A stretch of 36,985 nt of DNA from an uncultured Clostridium sp. (GTDB lineage Bacteria; Bacillota; Clostridia; TANB77; CAG-508), in assembly GCA_930991035.1 (NCBI GenBank), contig CAKNRV010000012.1, positions 1 to 36,985 on the forward strand. The letters are read 5' to 3'. Each line of letters starts with the position of its first letter. Position 1 is the stretch's first letter. Position numbers and translations under genes: made by a program. The notes beneath the pieces were generated by a model. It was not told the DNA's origin. It worked only from the letters and a program-made list of their open reading frames with translations, and did not search any database. Below are positions 35,387-36,985 of the stretch, one piece after another.

Positions 35387-36778
35387 CTAAAACTCACAAT
35401 TTTTTGGAGTTCTTGGGAAAGGTAATACATCACGAATATTTTGTACACCAGTTAAATACATCATCATTCTTTCAAAACCTAATCCAAAACCAGCGTGAGG
35501 ACAACTACCATAACGTCTTAAATCTAAGTACCACCAGTAGTCTTCTTTAGATAGATTTAATTCTTTCATTCTGGCCTCCAGTTTTTCAAAATCGTCTTCT
35601 CTTTGGCTACCACCAATAATTTCACCAATTCCAGCAACTAGTAAATCAGCAGCTGCAACAGTTTTTCCATCTGGATTTTGTTTCATATAAAAAGCTTTTA
35701 TTTCTTTAGGGTAGTCTGTAACAAAAACAGGTCTTTTAAATATTACTTCACTTAAATATCTTTCGTGTTCTGTTTGAATGTCAGTTCCCCAATGTACAGG
35801 GAATTCAAACTTATCATTTACTTTTTCTAATTCTTTTATTGCATCTGTGTATGTGATTCTTCCAAAATCAGAATTTACTACTGTATCTAGTTTTTCAAAT
35901 AAACCTGTGTCTACAAATTTGTTAAAGAATTCCATTTCCTCTGGTGCATTTTCTCTAACATAAGTAATAATGTATTTTATCATTTCTTCTGCCAAATCCA
36001 TAAAATCTTTTAAATCGGCAAAGCAGATTTCTGGTTCAATCATCCAAAATTCAGCAGCATGTTTTAAAGTGTTTGAGTTTTCGGCTCTGAAAGTTGGACC
36101 AAATGTGTATACATTTCTAAATGCGTGAGCAAAAGTTTCTACGTCTAATTGACCACTAACAGTTAAATGTGAAGATTTTCCAAAAAAGTCTTGAGAAAAA
36201 TCAACTTTTCCATCTTCTGTTTTTGGAAGGTTGTCCAAGTCTAAAGCAGTAACCCTAAACATCTCTCCAGCGCCTTCACAATCACTACCTGTGATTATTG
36301 GGGGATGAACATATACAAAGCCCTTCTCTTGAAAAAATTTATGTATTGCATATGACAAAACAGATCTAACCCTAAAAACAGCATTAAAAGTATTTGTTCT
36401 AGGTCTTAAATGAGCAACTGTTCTTAAATATTCAAAAGAATGTCTTTTCTTTTGAAGTGGATAATCTAAATCTGCTAAATTTACTATTTTTACATCTGTT
36501 GCTTTTATTTCAAAAGGCTGTTTTGCATTTTCTGTTTTTACAACTTCGCCTTCTACTTCAATAGAAGAGCTAATTGATAGTTTACGTACTTCTTCAAAAT
36601 TAGATAAAGTATTATCAAAAACAACCTGTACATTCTTAAAAAATGAACCGTCGTTTAATTCAATAAATCCAAAGTTTTTAGAATCTCTTAGAGTTCTAAC
36701 CCATCCAGCAATTTTTACTTTCTTACCACTGTAATTGTCTGTTTCTCTGTATAATTGTTTTACTAAAGTATAATCCAT
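35387..36778 (-). CDS. asnS: Asparaginyl-tRNA synthetase
   Basis: A 463-residue class IIb enzyme that charges tRNA-Asn. The N-terminal OB-fold ([22 protein letters not shown]) binds the anticodon. The catalytic core has motif 2 (FRAENSNT) and motif 3 ([13 protein letters not shown]), and ends with [15 protein letters not shown], the AsnS-type ending that differs from AspS. The start codon at 36778 has AAGGAGG on the minus strand, 8-9 bases upstream. The short leader (about 27 bases) leaves no room for a T-box. Confidence 0.96.
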   Translation of the reverse strand: MDYTLVKQLYRETDNYSGKKVKIAGWVRTLRDSKNFGFIELNDGSFFKNVQVVFDNTLSNFEEVRKLSISSSIEVEGEVVKTENAKQPFEIKATDVKIVNLADLDYPLQKKRHSFEYLRTVAHLRPRTNTFNAVFRVRSVLSYAIHKFFQEKGFVYVHPPIITGSDCEGAGEMFRVTALDLDNLPKTEDGKVDFSQDFFGKSSHLTVSGQLDVETFAHAFRNVYTFGPTFRAENSNTLKHAAEFWMIEPEICFADLKDFMDLAEEMIKYIITYVRENAPEEMEFFNKFVDTGLFEKLDTVVNSDFGRITYTDAIKELEKVNDKFEFPVHWGTDIQTEHERYLSEVIFKRPVFVTDYPKEIKAFYMKQNPDGKTVAAADLLVAGIGEIIGGSQREDDFEKLEARMKELNLSKEDYWWYLDLRRYGSCPHAGFGLGFERMMMYLTGVQNIRDVLPFPRTPKNCEF

Positions 36779-36812
36779 AATGATACCTCCTTATATATTT
36801 TGTAATATGAAT

Positions 36813-36841
36813 ATTATACATAAAATAGATGTATAATTCAA
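36813..36841 (-). promoter_or_regulatory. Promoter of asnS
   Basis: On the minus strand, TTGAAT (36841-36836), a 17-base spacer and a perfect TATAAT (36818-36813). Confidence 0.8.
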
Positions 36842-36864
36842 GCAAATTTGGAAATTTGTGGCAA

Positions 36865-36903
36865 TTTAGATAAATTCGGAATGCAACTCCAAATTTATCT
36901 AAA
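36865..36903. repeat. Inverted repeat upstream of asnS
   Basis: TTTAGATAAATT (36865-36876) pairs with AATTTATCTAAA (36892-36903), extended by GGA/TCC. A-rich sequence follows on the plus strand. It may terminate a gene coming from beyond the window, on either strand. Confidence 0.5.
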
Positions 36904-36985
36904 AAATAATTGTAACGAATAATTACAGCATATCCTAAAGTTTCATTTGAAATGCAACAAAAATTTTAGAAAAAAGTAAATGAAC

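Noticed and set aside
36779..36985. T-box riboswitch upstream of asnS
   Set aside because: A perfect promoter lies only about 35 bases from the start codon, and no specifier stem or T-box sequence is present.

Overview
The window is AT-rich DNA with Shine-Dalgarno-led genes, several TTG starts, and a gene set typical of Bacillota, class Clostridia: the rimP-nusA-ylxR-ylxQ-infB-rbfA-nrnA-truB operon, a CIRCE-controlled groESL, whiA, spoVG and a spore photoproduct lyase-like gene. Pilin-like proteins whose hydrophobic segment starts GIT(L/I)I, together with cohesin, dockerin and BspA-type surface proteins, suggest an uncultured gut or rumen lineage that probably sporulates. No phage or plasmid genes, rRNA, tRNA or CRISPR were seen.

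Layout. 1-2980: the 3' end of a small ORF, a pilin-like gene and an AAA-ATPase/PD-(D/E)XK gene. 3157-7661: an SPL-like radical SAM gene, a Mg2+ P-type ATPase and deoD. 7670-10000: groESL with promoter and CIRCE. 10022-18158: the translation/ribosome-maturation operon, which stops at truB (ribF does not follow). 18159-29647: an accessory cell-surface island. 29753-29946: a 6S RNA. 30148-36778: prmC, whiA, hemW, murC(-), spoVG and asnS(-).

The surface island is the exciting part. It has two tandem copies of a promoter-led cassette. Each copy has a start codon followed by an (AG)n tract, an open frame conserved at amino-acid level but shifted out of frame with the ATG by one AG unit, and a conserved hairpin with a U-run whose 3' arm begins directly after that frame's stop codon. 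Copy 1 precedes a 720-residue pilin-like protein and copy 2 a damaged BspA leucine-rich-repeat gene. This looks like slipped-strand phase variation, possibly coupled to translation-dependent attenuation of the downstream gene. The last 55 codons of the 720-residue protein have an abruptly different codon composition, rich in NNC/NNT codons, as expected for a variable region written by a diversity-generating retroelement; no reverse transcriptase or template is in the window. Downstream is a 1905-residue secreted protein with a dockerin-like module, seven WTN/DVAGN repeat pairs and ten DnaJ-type CxxCxGxG zinc motifs. Next come a small membrane-anchored protein and an LPQTG-anchored cohesin-like protein. 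Inferred model: the LPQTG cohesin holds the giant dockerin protein on the wall, beside phase-variable, sequence-diversified pilin-like fibres.

Intergenic space also carries three families of palindromic repeats: A, core AGGAGTGTCCC; B, TGGCGC...GCGCCA with paired changes between copies; C, a 124-base palindrome after infB. One family B copy forms the mgtA leader and another acts as the deoD terminator.
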